A DNA stretch of 64,000 nucleotides from Helopsaltes ochotensis (lineage: Eukaryota > Chordata > Aves > Passeriformes > Locustellidae). The position numbers and the translations under genes are program-made. Below the pieces are notes generated by a model that saw only the letters and a program-made list of their open reading frames with translations, searched no databases and was not told the DNA's origin. The DNA is taken from positions 273,577 through 337,576 of the forward strand of contig VXBM01000275.1 of the NCBI GenBank assembly GCA_013400155.1. Reading direction: 5' to 3'. Below are positions 22,201 through 31,215 of the stretch, piece by piece; position 1 is the stretch's first letter; every line of letters begins with the position of its first letter.

Positions 22201-23976
22201 ACTGAACTGCAGCAGGAGCCCAGCCTTGCCCAGCAGATCTGGGAGATGCTGAAAACAAACCAGTAAAAGTCATTAGGGGGTCAGTGCTCCTCCCTCAGCC
22301 TCCTGGGTCTTGTGTTTGGGGGCTAAATATCATGGGAGGTGGCTGGAGCCTGGCTGGACACCAGGTGCCCACCAAAACTGCTCCTCAGATGGGCAGGGGA
22401 GAGAAAATATAAGGAAAGGCTCATGAGTTGAGACAGGGACAAGGAGAGGTCACTCACTGATAACCATCATGGGTAGAGCAGACATGACTTAGTGGAATTA
22501 GTTGAATTTATTACCAATCAAAAATCAAAGCAGGATAGTGAGAAGTAAAACAAACCCTAAAAATTCTCAGCTGCAATTTCAGATTCCAGAGACAGAATTA
22601 TGTTTATAAAAAAACCAGCATGAAAACCTTAATTCCTTAATTCCCCTTATTTTGTATTAAGACAGGACAGAGCTGAGCACAGTTCAGCTGAGTCCCAGCT
22701 TATGCTCTCTTCCCAGACATGAAGCTAAGCTAGGAACAACTGCTGCACCAAACTGCTGCCACTACATGGGCTACAAGCCCACACGAGCTGGCAGCTCCCA
22801 AACTGTGAGCATCACCACCCTGTGCTCAGCCCAACAGCAGACACTGCTCTGCAAGCTGCCACGAGCTGGTGACAGCAGGAGGATTCAGCATTGCAAGCGC
22901 TGTCAGCTGCAGCAACAAGGAGCTCCACACAGGATGGATACCCGAGAGCCTCTGCTCTGAAAGGGCGCCCAGCTAAAGCCCTGATCTGGTTACAGGGTGG
23001 ATTTCAGCATCCTCGGTGGAGCCTGTGGAGTTGTGTGCAATTTGAAGCTCCCCGTGGTCTTCCTGCCTGAGGCACAGGGTGGTTGGTCTGCAGGCTAAGC
23101 CTGTGACCTTATTTCATGGTGATCCCTACAGCTGCAGCCTGCAGGTACACAGTATTCCACATGGGAATAATAATTATTAATAAATACAACTGAAATTCAA
23201 CTTCCCCATTATATAAGTGGGATCTAATCTTAGTGTGAAAGGTAACACAATTTGAGAATTTTTTTTTATTCTTTCTCTCAGAAAAAAAAAATAAAGTAGA
23301 AACAGCAGTGGTGCAAATATTTTTGTTGTTAGTTTCTCTCTGTTTGTAAACTCACCTTCTGACACTTAGGCCCATTATTGTAAACAAGAGCTGCTAAGGC
23401 TTGCAGAATTTCAACATGTGTCCAGGAGCTGCACTGCCTCAGAGCAGAGATGCAGTAGGAGAGAAGGAAATTCAAGTTCTGCTCATCAACCATCACCTGT
23501 CGTAACAGAAAAGGTCCAGATAAACATCATCTTGTACTGCTGCAGTCAGTAAACCCAGAGAAATTGGTCACAGATTCAGGTGATCTGGCTGTTAAAATCA
23601 CACCAGCAGAGAACACACCTGACAAGAAATGGATAAATCTGTACAAGTGTCCTAAAACCAAGACTATTTCCCATGCTGAATCACTTCTGACTGAGAGGTG
23701 GTTTTATGAGGAACCGTGTTATAACCAGACCACAGCCTCAGATACCCAAAAATAAGTAATACAGTGAAAATCCAATTAACTCTTAAAGTTGGCTTCACAG
23801 CCCTGGAAAAAGACAGAGTTCCACTGGCTTATTGAGGGACAGGAAGGACATGACCAAACTCTCCTTACCTGGTATCTGTTGAGTAAGTGATGGATAAGCT
23901 GGCAGACTTTGCTGACAAGATGCTCCTGATCAAGGGGAACCAACTGACAGGCTTGGACAAGCACAGCACAGACATC
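9650..23976 (-). CDS. HEATR6: HEATR6 (HEAT repeat-containing protein 6), 19 exons, N-terminal exon missing
   Basis: The joined minus-strand exons encode 1,098 residues plus stop; human HEATR6 is about 1,180 residues in 20 exons, so only exon 1 (roughly 75 residues) is absent and probably lies in the gap at 24468-25028. Exons from 5' to 3': 23976-23869, 23496-23356, 22248-22133, 21754-21640, 21425-21324, 20942-20805, 19937-19654, 19374-19197, 18930-18724, 18073-17974, 17785-17424, 16264-16142, 15636-15550, 14784-14650, 13576-13454, 12453-12329, 11274-11178, 10800-10596 and 10200-9650. Every junction has an AG acceptor and GT donor and preserves phase, with no internal stop. The product is mostly alpha-helical HEAT/armadillo-type repeats, broken by a lysine-rich then serine/acidic linker (exon 8) and a serine-rich loop (exon 12). 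Such proteins usually act as binding scaffolds; the molecular role of HEATR6 is unresolved, and it is known mainly as a gene amplified in breast cancer. Identity is by recall of the family sequence, not by a search. Confidence 0.95.
10596..10800 (-). CDS. HEATR6: HEATR6 coding exon 19
   Basis: 205 bp, VKSNAVRALGNVLHFLQP through MKVRWNACYALGNVFKN to PALPL plus one base of a Gly codon. Two adjacent HEAT repeats share the (V)RALGN / YALGN signature. Donor GTGAGA. Confidence 0.95.
11178..11274 (-). CDS. HEATR6: HEATR6 coding exon 18
   Basis: 97 bp, the G of the split Met codon, then ETMGQSFQEELSDLLLL to EASKDRDK. Donor GTAAGG. Confidence 0.95.
11733..11908 (+). repeat. CR1 LINE 3' fragment
   Basis: Contains the CR1 landmarks in order: acagtgacaggacaaggg, aatggcttcaaactga, cccagagaagctgtggctgcc, then the 'aggccaggctggacagggcttgga' type segment. 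Located in HEATR6 intron 17, opposite in orientation to the gene. Confidence 0.85.
12015..12268 (-). repeat. CR1 LINE 3' fragment
   Basis: Plus-strand text runs tatcacagaatcattttggt, ttggaaaagcccttcc, then the cactgagtgccacatg and cacctccttgggcagcc blocks, which are the reverse complement of a CR1 3' end. In HEATR6 intron 17, same orientation as the gene and head to head with the CR1 at 11733. Confidence 0.88.
12329..12453 (-). CDS. HEATR6: HEATR6 coding exon 17
   Basis: 125 bp, DVMFVADTANAILNSL to NLTDTLIIN plus AT of a Met codon completed by exon 18. A textbook HEAT helix, VRAKAAWSLGNLTD, is visible. A CR1 fragment starts only about 60 bp downstream in the intron. Confidence 0.95.
13105..13200 (-). 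repeat. CR1 LINE short fragment
   Basis: tcacagaatcctgaaggttg followed by gaaaagacctcaaagatgg is the reversed CR1 terminus. In HEATR6 intron 16. Confidence 0.75.
13454..13576 (-). CDS. HEATR6: HEATR6 coding exon 16
   Basis: 123 bp, 41 codons, GDQQILCVTLLLGLN to ALGVYILFPCLRQ. Donor GTCAGA. Confidence 0.95.
14211..14285. repeat. Direct duplication of about 48 bp
   Basis: aaatgggtgcacaacgtcat and aaatgggtgcacaacatcag lie about 48 bases apart with matching flanks, so this is a partial two-copy tandem repeat in HEATR6 intron 15. Confidence 0.6.
14650..14784 (-). CDS. HEATR6: HEATR6 coding exon 15
   Basis: 135 bp, 45 codons, VVTFWTMMLNGPLPGTLQ to LPEAFSLLQ, with the conserved SACDALSSILPEAF helix. 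Donor GTAGGA. Confidence 0.95.
15550..15636 (-). CDS. HEATR6: HEATR6 coding exon 14
   Basis: 87 bp, 29 codons, LLEELGTGVLQQHKPE to APEQRVPVSV. Donor GTAAGT. A short exon that ends one helical block. Confidence 0.94.
16142..16264 (-). CDS. HEATR6: HEATR6 coding exon 13
   Basis: 123 bp, 41 codons, VLALLVKGYFPMAQ to DPSIQLHGAK. Donor GTAAGA. Length equals the human exon. Confidence 0.95.
17424..17785 (-). CDS. HEATR6: HEATR6 coding exon 12
   Basis: 362 bp, the longest internal coding exon. It reads VNVRVSSLTLLGAIVS, then a serine/proline-rich loop with little mammalian similarity, then EPCWLLRLCVSTIVLP and YEPCPLRLEALQ. Donor GTGGGG. Confidence 0.93.
17974..18073 (-). CDS. HEATR6: HEATR6 coding exon 11
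   Basis: 100 bp, from CLANLVSNAPYSRLKPG to KPYISHK plus one base that completes an Asp codon with exon 12. The donor GTTTGC is non-consensus after +2 but is the only phase-correct choice. Confidence 0.93.
18461..18566 (+). repeat. CR1 LINE 3' terminus
   Basis: Reads ggaaggtgtccctgtccaca, gacctttaaggtccctccca and ends cattctgtgattccatgatt, the canonical CR1 3' end with its short terminal octamer repeats. In HEATR6 intron 10. Confidence 0.85.
18724..18930 (-). CDS. HEATR6: HEATR6 coding exon 10
   Basis: 207 bp, 69 codons, from TRACALQVLSAFLEGSKQ to SSQTLTQIVK, with the very conserved RELHRCLLLALVAESSS. Length matches the human exon. Confidence 0.95.
19197..19374 (-). CDS. HEATR6: HEATR6 coding exon 9
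   Basis: 178 bp, from the split Arg codon through SYQANVRQGALACFL and VLYGYWSAFVPD to KDPSPK. This starts the central helical domain that databases describe as DUF4042. Donor GTGAGG. Confidence 0.95.
19654..19937 (-). CDS. HEATR6: HEATR6 coding exon 8 (disordered linker)
   Basis: 284 bp. It opens with a very basic run (SRRKKCKGKQKKGEF), goes through a glycine/aspartate-rich stretch of low similarity to mammals, and ends in the conserved WKRLSSSESEYSDAEGG, which looks like an acidic casein-kinase-type target. The donor choice at GTGATT leaves AG to complete an Arg codon with exon 9; the alternative GTGAGG six bases earlier would break phase. Confidence 0.9.
20805..20942 (-). CDS. HEATR6: HEATR6 coding exon 7
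   Basis: 138 bp, 46 codons, starting KCMFHGLPGLSIEVPP and ending in the polar stretch HSEPATSKQTG. The proline-rich segment PALYPAPLPQYD marks the end of the first helical block and the start of the disordered linker. Donor GTAAGC. Confidence 0.94.
21324..21425 (-). CDS. HEATR6: HEATR6 coding exon 6
   Basis: 102 bp, 34 codons, from LLQSALKGVQSLLNGG to GALLAVLK. Phase 0 on both sides and the same length as the human exon. Confidence 0.95.
21640..21754 (-). CDS. HEATR6: HEATR6 coding exon 5
   Basis: 115 bp, from the split Ser/Arg codon through VPAQPYLDECYRSVCFQ to VDDITFCM. The acceptor follows ctctaattttag and the donor is GTAAGT. Together with exon 4 it makes exactly 77 codons. Confidence 0.93.
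21984..22040. repeat. Triple 10-mer inverted repeat (hairpin) in HEATR6 intron 4
   Basis: TTGGAACACT at 21984-21993 is followed after 3 bases by its perfect reverse complement AGTGTTCCAA (21997-22006), and the forward 10-mer recurs at 22031-22040. The outer pair forms an imperfect hairpin with arms of about 20 bp and a 4-base loop. Not near a splice site. Confidence 0.7.
22133..22248 (-). CDS. HEATR6: HEATR6 coding exon 4
   Basis: 116 bp, from HLPDLLGKAGLLLQF to ANLCL plus a split codon. It carries the RRAAVRSMANLCL helix of a HEAT unit. The donor GTGTGT is weaker than its neighbours but gives the correct phase into exon 5. Confidence 0.92.
22335..22640 (+). repeat. Dispersed avian repeat, probably retrovirus/LTR-derived (tentative)
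   Basis: The segment with gctggacaccaggtgccca, ggagaggtcactcactgata and ttaccaatcaaaaatcaaag resembles a sequence I recall as widely repeated in bird genomes, often next to endogenous-retrovirus material. No open frame survives. The class cannot be confirmed by eye. In HEATR6 intron 3. Confidence 0.4.
23356..23496 (-). CDS. HEATR6: HEATR6 coding exon 3
   Basis: 141 bp, 47 codons, from VMVDEQNLNFLLSYC to NNGPKCQK, including the conserved QCSSWTH and EILQALAALVY segments. Donor GTGAG. The codon count equals the human exon. Confidence 0.95.
23869..23976 (-). CDS. HEATR6: HEATR6 coding exon 2
   Basis: 108 bp, 36 codons, opening with DVCAVLVQACQLVPLD and closing with IHHLLNRYQ. The acceptor is a cttccag tract and the donor is GTAAGG. 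The length equals human exon 2. It encodes the first sequenced HEAT-type helices. Confidence 0.95.
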
Positions 23977-24295
23977 CTGGAAGAGAAAGCCTCAGTTTAT
24001 TATTTACGGACTACAAGGACAATAATAATGCCCCCCCCCAAAAATACTAAGTTAGATCAAGGAACAGAAGAGCATTGTCCAAAAATCAATTAATCCCAAA
24101 GTACAAAGTAAGCCTGCTTTGGAAATAAAGAGAAAGCAGTGTAATAATGAAGTACCGTGTGTTGCCAATGGAGCAGCATCCATGCTGCTCGTCTAGAATG
24201 CTCAGCTTTGAAGGGCTTGCTTTAAAGCTTAAAAAATTACTATTTTTCCAACATCAGACAAAAAATTGTGAGATCCACAGTCCCACGTGTTGGTG

Positions 24296-25240
24296 TCACC
24301 CACCGCATCTCCACCCGGCAGCGCCTAGGCACAGGGCAGCAGAGCTCAGAGCCACCAAGGAGCCGGAGAAGGGGCCCGGGGGTGGGCAGGGGAGCGTGCA
24401 AGGCGTGCGGGAACATCCGCCCGTAGCGGGGGGAACGCGGGGCGGAACCCTCGGGGCTCCTGCGCGGNNNNNNNNNNNNNNNNNNNNNNNNNNNNNNNNN
24501 NNNNNNNNNNNNNNNNNNNNNNNNNNNNNNNNNNNNNNNNNNNNNNNNNNNNNNNNNNNNNNNNNNNNNNNNNNNNNNNNNNNNNNNNNNNNNNNNNNNN
24601 NNNNNNNNNNNNNNNNNNNNNNNNNNNNNNNNNNNNNNNNNNNNNNNNNNNNNNNNNNNNNNNNNNNNNNNNNNNNNNNNNNNNNNNNNNNNNNNNNNNN
24701 NNNNNNNNNNNNNNNNNNNNNNNNNNNNNNNNNNNNNNNNNNNNNNNNNNNNNNNNNNNNNNNNNNNNNNNNNNNNNNNNNNNNNNNNNNNNNNNNNNNN
24801 NNNNNNNNNNNNNNNNNNNNNNNNNNNNNNNNNNNNNNNNNNNNNNNNNNNNNNNNNNNNNNNNNNNNNNNNNNNNNNNNNNNNNNNNNNNNNNNNNNNN
24901 NNNNNNNNNNNNNNNNNNNNNNNNNNNNNNNNNNNNNNNNNNNNNNNNNNNNNNNNNNNNNNNNNNNNNNNNNNNNNNNNNNNNNNNNNNNNNNNNNNNN
25001 NNNNNNNNNNNNNNNNNNNNNNNNNNNNGGGGCCGGGCAGTGCCCGCGGCAGGTGGCGGTGCCCGCCCGCCTGTGGGACGGCAGCGAGTGTTCGGCCCCG
25101 AAAGCCCCCCGAGAGCAGCGCGGCGCTGCCAAGGCCGGCACTGAGCCGCGTCCCCCCACAAGTGCCACATCCACGCGGCTTTTAAATCCCTCCACCCGTG
25201 CCCGGGATGGACAGCCTGTTCGGTGAAGAAATTTTCCCGG
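24296..25240 (-). promoter_or_regulatory. HEATR6: CpG-island promoter and hidden exon 1 of HEATR6, interrupted by an N gap
   Basis: Sequence on both sides of the gap is very GC- and CpG-rich, in contrast to the AT-rich intron just downstream. Neither flank encodes the expected HEATR6 N-terminus on the minus strand, so exon 1 and the start codon are inferred to be inside the 561 undetermined bases. Confidence 0.6.
24468..25028. other. Assembly gap (561 N)
   Basis: A run of undetermined bases flanked by GC-rich sequence. Translated frames crossing it are artefacts. Confidence 1.
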
Positions 25241-25963
25241 TGTCCGATGTGAGCCTCTCCTGGCGAGGAGGACGTGGTGGCTGTAACCCAAACTCAGGGC
25301 TGCTGTGCTGTAACAGGCTGTTCCGTCCCACAGCCCCGTCCCAGCCCTGACCGTACCCGGTTCAGGTCAGACGGGACGTTCTGCCACCAGACAGCCCTGG
25401 GGACACCGGGACCCGCTCCCCTTAAGGTCATTAATGCAGATGGGATCTGCGTGTCGCCGGCATTAACATCTCACTGCTGGGTAACAGCAGATTAACAGCT
25501 GGGCTCCCACCATTCCCTGTGAACGGGATCCGGGGAGAGCAGCCAAGGAAAGCCCCGGTTGATGGGGATATTCACCCGAACAGGGCTCAGCCCAGTGCTC
25601 CTGCCTTGCTGCACATGGAACAACACCTGCCTTGCTGCCAACACCGCATCCAATCACCTGGGAAGGAACAGCAGGGCTCCAGGGACAGGACACGGTGCCT
25701 TTTCCCTGTCACATTCAGGCAAAGCCTTACCTCCGGCTTACCCTCCTTCCATTTCCTTATCACACTGACCACCCTGAGTCAGAAAAGTACCTTCTGTGCC
25801 CTGGGCTGGCTGGTTATGGGTAATTGCTCTGCTCCTTCCCTTTATCGTTCCATTTATCCTGTGCTGTTTGTTCCTCAAAAGTCCCTGAAGGCCTCTGAGG
25901 CAGGCACAGAGAAACACAGCGCAGAGACAGCCCCGGGCGTGTTATTGTTGTGCAGGGATGATT

Positions 25964-26105
25964 TTCACAGAATATCCTGAGCTGGAACGGACCCACAAGG
26001 ATCATCAGAGTTCTGAGACATTTTAGAGAGCTCTGTGCCAGCCCAGCCCGGACATTGCTCCAGGGAGAGCAGCTGCCTGAGATCCTGTGAGTGCTCTGGG
26101 ACACA
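25964..26105 (-). repeat. Old CR1 LINE fragment
   Basis: ttcacagaatatcctgagct, then ggaacggacccacaaggatc and gacattgctccaggg, resemble the reversed CR1 3' end but are diverged. Confidence 0.65.
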
Positions 26106-28799
26106 GTGTGAAAAAGTGACGTGGCCACCTTCACTATTGATTTGAGATTTCAAACCCAGGAATGTCAATGTTGCCTCCCCAGCTTCTCTACTCTGCATAA
26201 ATTCCTACGAAACCCACACCTAGGGATCTTGTTCAGTTTTGTTTCTTTTGTCACCATTTTATTTTGTGATTTCCTATTTTAAAAACCTGTGACTGACAGT
26301 GTCCCATGGGTTGTAAAGCAACAAAACCAGCCGAGAGCTGGGTAAAGATACTGAGGGTTTGGGGAATAACTCCACTGAAGCCAGTGACGTTACACCAAGA
26401 CACATTTTGCCAGTGCTTGGCAATATTCCGGGTTTACTCACCCCTCCAAATCCCCCAACTGCAGCATTCAGCAGTGGCCAGGAGGGAAAATAGCACAAGT
26501 CCTCCACTGTTAAACGTGGGCTGCTACTATCATGCAAATCCATCTGGTTCAGCAGCTCTAAGCAGACTTCAAAGGACAGAGAAGTCATTAGAATCACAGT
26601 TCAAAGAAAAAAGTGAGCAGCTGGTCTAGGCCATCTGGTAGGGGACACAAAATGGTCTCTTTCTTCTCCAGTCAGTCTATGAAATTTTCATTAATTGTAG
26701 GAACATCTTCCAACATTAACCAACATCATATTGTTAAAAATGTAAGTCTTAATAAATCATCAAAACTGATGTTTTAGGGAATCAAGGAAGCTGCAGTCTG
26801 CTGGGTCTTCCCTCGGCAGTAAGACACCAGGCTGTAATTACAATTTTAAGATGGTGTTTTCAAAGCAAATTAGTGGGAATTAGATTCCTCAGCTCCTTTG
26901 AAGGCCTCAGGGAAGAATGTGCACAGGGTGGTTCCCTAGGCTGCAGAGGAATCTCCTTTTCTATTGATTTCAGGAGCCACTTCTGGCTTAAAAATGTGGA
27001 GGAAGTGTCCTCCCTGCAGCTTGGGCTGGATCCCAGAAGCTGGATGGGGGCCCACCCCAGGACACCTGAGCCCCAGAAAGACCAGGGGGTTTAAACAACC
27101 CCCAGCAGACAACCCGTTCAAGAGGAATTCCAGTTTTGGTGGGGTGAGCACAGCAGAATCCCTGCTTTAGCTGCTGTGATCTCAGGGTCCCCCGGAGCTC
27201 CTGGAAATTGATATTCCTGTTGAATATATGGATGACTTCCTTGAAATTCAGGCAGGTGGTTTGAAAATGCAGGGGTAGTGACAGCTGCCACGGGAAAGCC
27301 AAAGTGAACAGGAGCCACAGGAGAGCTCCAGGACGCGGCAGGGACCTGCTGAGCCTGAAAACACGGTGACCTGGAGCTGCTGCAGCTCTCCTGGCCTCCT
27401 CCTTGCCTCTCTGCCTTGCCAGCTGTGTCCTTTCTCCAAAAGGCAAACTGGAGAGTTCCTCTTAACCTGATCACTCTGGGAGCACAACTGGCCCAAAACT
27501 CAGCAGGCAATTTCAGGGGTTTCAAGCCCAGACTTTCTGAGATGCCTGTTTCCATTAATCCTGCCTTTGCTCCTCTTTTCTGTGACTGTCCAAACTTACT
27601 GACTTCTCACTTCCTACCAGCAAAGCAGATGGGAAACACCTGAATGTAGAAAAATCCCAATCCTCTGAGGTATCCCAGGGAGCCCCAGGGGTACCCACAG
27701 AGGTGCACTTGGGGTACCTGCCCATCCCTGGCTAGGGGACTCTGCCTGCACCAGCTCCACACTTCCCACTCTCTAAAGGTATGTGCAAATTCAGCCCCTG
27801 GTGCTTAGCTGGGTGTCTCCCACTGCCTTCTGGCTGTTTTCCCAAGCTTTGGGCCAGCTGACGGGGACAAACAGCACTGGCTCCAGCCTTGTTTGCCACT
27901 GAACAACAGACACAAATACTTGAAATACTTTCCTAATCTCATTTTCTCATGCAAACAACTGCTGGGGTGTCAGAGATGTTAATCCAAGGCGGCAGCAGAG
28001 ATGGGACATGCCATTTGGTGAGGGAAGGACCCAGCCAGGGAGCATTCACAGCCCCTCAAGCCTCCCCACATGGCCCCATCAGAGGAAGGTGCCCTGTGCT
28101 CACACCCACCCCAGCCTGGACCCCACACCGGGGTGCAGGTGCCCTGCTGACTTGGGCAGTGAGCAAAATTCCTACAATGAGGGTCATCGAAATTCCTTAC
28201 ACATGGAAACATCCATGGCCTGGGGCCACCAGCCCTCCTGGGAAGGGGGCAGAGGATTGCAAAGCAGTTTTTCCTGGAAGGATTGCTGGCTTTACTGGAC
28301 TGTGTGCTGGGATTGCAGCTGCATCTGGTGAGATTTTGGAAGCCCTGCTACTGACTTCCCCTTGCACTTCTCTCCTGGGCTTATCTCCCCAGAGCTGGCA
28401 GAGGCCAAGATGTTTCCATGTGTGCCTTCCCCAGGAGATGTTGGGGACCTGGGGGACACCGTTGAAGCCTGGCTGGTGGCAGCACAGCCTCCAAACACCT
28501 CCCCCTCTTCACAAAATAGCGCAGACCTGCTTTTTTAGTTTACACCCAAATCTATTTTCACCCATTGTGTGTTTACAGAAGAGAGGCATTCAATTAACAC
28601 AGAAAACCGACTTGCCCAGCCTGCGAGGGGTGCAGGAGCAGGGGCTGCCTTCGTTACTGGGGGGGCTGGACCCCCAGGAAGCTCCGTGAGCCCTTGGGAA
28701 GCAGGTGCCAGTGGAGCAGGGACCACGGGACCCAGAGCTGCAGTGACCTGCTGGGAGCTGGAGCGCACTCTGCTAGCACCCTGCCAGGGATGCACACCA

Positions 28800-29400
28800 A
28801 ACATGAGCTAATCCGGACAAAAATAGGAGTGAAATCATAATTCAGATGCATAATTCATGTGCATAATTTTTCTTGCTGTATATTCTCCTGGGATGTATTC
28901 TAGAAACTGCTTTCTTTCCCCTCCCCGCTCCCGTCCTTCCAAAAAGTGCCATAGATGCAAATCATTGGAGGCAGCAAGAGGTAGTAGCTTTGCTGGGTTA
29001 CTAAATAAACGCTAAATTTGTCTGAGTTTCTAGCCTACATCTTGGCAAATGATGCAGATTGAAGCTGGTGTAGAGACACGCAGCCTTGTGATAATCACAG
29101 GATTTTAATTGCTTTCATTGTGAGCCCTGGCTACTGATTGTATCTGCACGGAAAACTGTAACAGTTTGCACTTGCAAATGCTAAAAATGTTAAACAATAA
29201 TGGCAATTAAGAGATAATTATAGTTATTTTGAAGCAAGGATTGTAGTTAAGACTCCAAGAAGACATCCCAAACGAGCAGGAAGCGTTGCCCTGTTTACTG
29301 CACAAGTTTCAAGTTGCTTTTTCTACTATGTGAGATCCACCAGATTTAATTGCCTAATGATTTTCTATAAAATATTTAAGTACCACAGTATCTTTAGCCA
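28800..29400. promoter_or_regulatory. Long AT-rich island, candidate conserved enhancer
   Basis: About 600 bp with no repeats and no frames, rich in octamer/homeodomain-type words: aattcagatgcataattcat, gtgcataatttttc, gataatcacaggattttaat, aacaataatggcaattaaga and gataattatag. The change from the GC-rich flanks is abrupt. The regulatory role is inference; the target could be any nearby developmental gene. Confidence 0.4.
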
Positions 29401-31139
29401 GCCCAGGCTCTGCCAGAACTGCATGTCTCAGTCTAGCTGAGGACAGAGGCAGTGTCCGAGCCCTGGTCTGGCACCCGCTTGCTGAGTCACCCAAAGCTTT
29501 TCCTCTGCAAATGACAGCACAAGAAAGCTCCAGGGGCTCCTGGGTGGGCACCCTTCTGCAAGGGGCTGCATGGGCACATCCCAAACTTTGGTTTCAGAGG
29601 GAGCCCTTGCACCGTGGGTCAGGGTTTCCTCCAGCCGGGCTGACCCACGGAGGAGCAGATGCTTCTGCCCAGGTCACTTGGAACCCTCTGGGAAAGCAGA
29701 GCTTTGAAACCCAGCTTTAGGAAGAGGTTGTGTCCTTGTCGGAGCGTTCTGGGCTTTCCTCAACAACAACAAAGGCATTTCTATTTTTCCAGAGCCGTGT
29801 TCTGGGCCGGGCGCCAGGCGGCTGTGTGCAGGCTGCGGCGGGGCCCGGCCTGGCTCCGTGTCAGCCCCCGGCCTTCCCCGCCGGAGCAGCCCCGGCAGGC
29901 AGCAGGCGAGCAGCGGGAATCTGCTCGAGATCACACCCCAAACCTGTAATCAAACCCCGCGGGGAGGAGGGAGCCCTGGAAGAAGGGATTTCCATCCCTC
30001 TGACTCAGCTAAGGCGGCTGGGGTCATACACGCCTGGCTGGACCTGCCACTAAACCCCAGGGAAGCCTTTCTCCAGTGTCCTGCTCACCCTGGCCAGGCT
30101 AAGACATGGGAAAACTCTTCCCGAGAGCCTGAGTGCAGCGTGGCAGGCAGTGGGAGCACACGTCCAGCTCTGCAGATTCCAGCCCATTGGAGGGCGTGTG
30201 GGACCGGGCTGCAGGAACAAAGGGCGTCTTTCAGTGGCTCACCCCGCACAGAGCCGCCGAGGCGAATTCCTGGGATGCTTTTACCAGGCTGCTACCAATG
30301 CTCAGGCAGATCTGGGCTCCCAACAATCTCCTCCCCCTGAAAGCACTTCATTCACACACGGGCTGGAAGGAGGTGAAAGAAAAGGCCACGCACATGGTTA
30401 AATGCAAGGGGGCCCGAATGCAGGGGGGCGATCGGAGCACTCCCCAAGAGCTCGCTGCCCCAGGCTGGGAGCAAGGGCACAGAGCCCAGGGGTCTGGAGA
30501 AGCAGCCGAGCTGCAGCCAGGCTGCTCCGCAACGGCCATAAATCATGGGAGAGGCGTGAGCAAGGGAGGGAACAAAGGACATGGAGAGATGCCACGGCAT
30601 CTGGCAGGGAAGGACCGCGGTGGCTGCACCAGAGGATGGCGTCTGAGGAAAGCCTCTGAGGCGCCCCAAGAGGGTCCCGGCCTCAGGGCCAAGAGCTGGC
30701 CCTGCTCTGCCTCTCCCCAGCCCTGTCAGCATGGGCCATGTGGGGACAGGGACATGGGGGATCATGACCTCCCACCTCACCCACGGCCCCGCAGCGCTCC
30801 CGGGATGCCTCTCCAGCACTGCCCTGGCCCACTGCTGATTTTTCCATCAGGCCACAAGGAGCACTGGCAAATTTGTTCTGTCTCCCCAGCACCAGGATGG
30901 AACAACGTGAGCTGCAAAGGCCACTACAGCAGCCTGATTCCACAGGCAGTAGGGAACATGCTGCACCAGAGCTGGAAAAAGCTGTTCCTCAGGCTCAAGC
31001 CAGGGCCAAACCCTGCTGAGCAGAGCCTGGGGCTGCCCCTGCTCAGGGACTGGAGTGGGGTCTCCTTACCCCCTATTGTGGGTGCTGAGCCCACCAGTGC
31101 TCAGAGCACCTGCCACCACTACCAAAGGGCTGGCGAAGG

Positions 31140-31215
31140 CACTGACCTGATGATAAGCAGTTATTTGTCTCGTTGGTAATGAGTTATTACTAAGCCTCAG
31201 CTAGACACTGCCTTA
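31140..31215. promoter_or_regulatory. Short AT-rich island
   Basis: gatgataagcagttatttgt and ggtaatgagttattacta form a small non-repetitive AT-rich patch with the inverted pair GTAAT..ATTAC. Low support. Confidence 0.2.

Noticed and set aside
30133..31179. 348-codon plus-strand open frame between HEATR6 and DYNLL2
   Set aside because: No recognisable domain, low-complexity Gly/Pro/His/Arg-rich composition, no splice or initiation context, and no poly(A) signal linked to it. GC-rich noncoding DNA produces such frames by chance.
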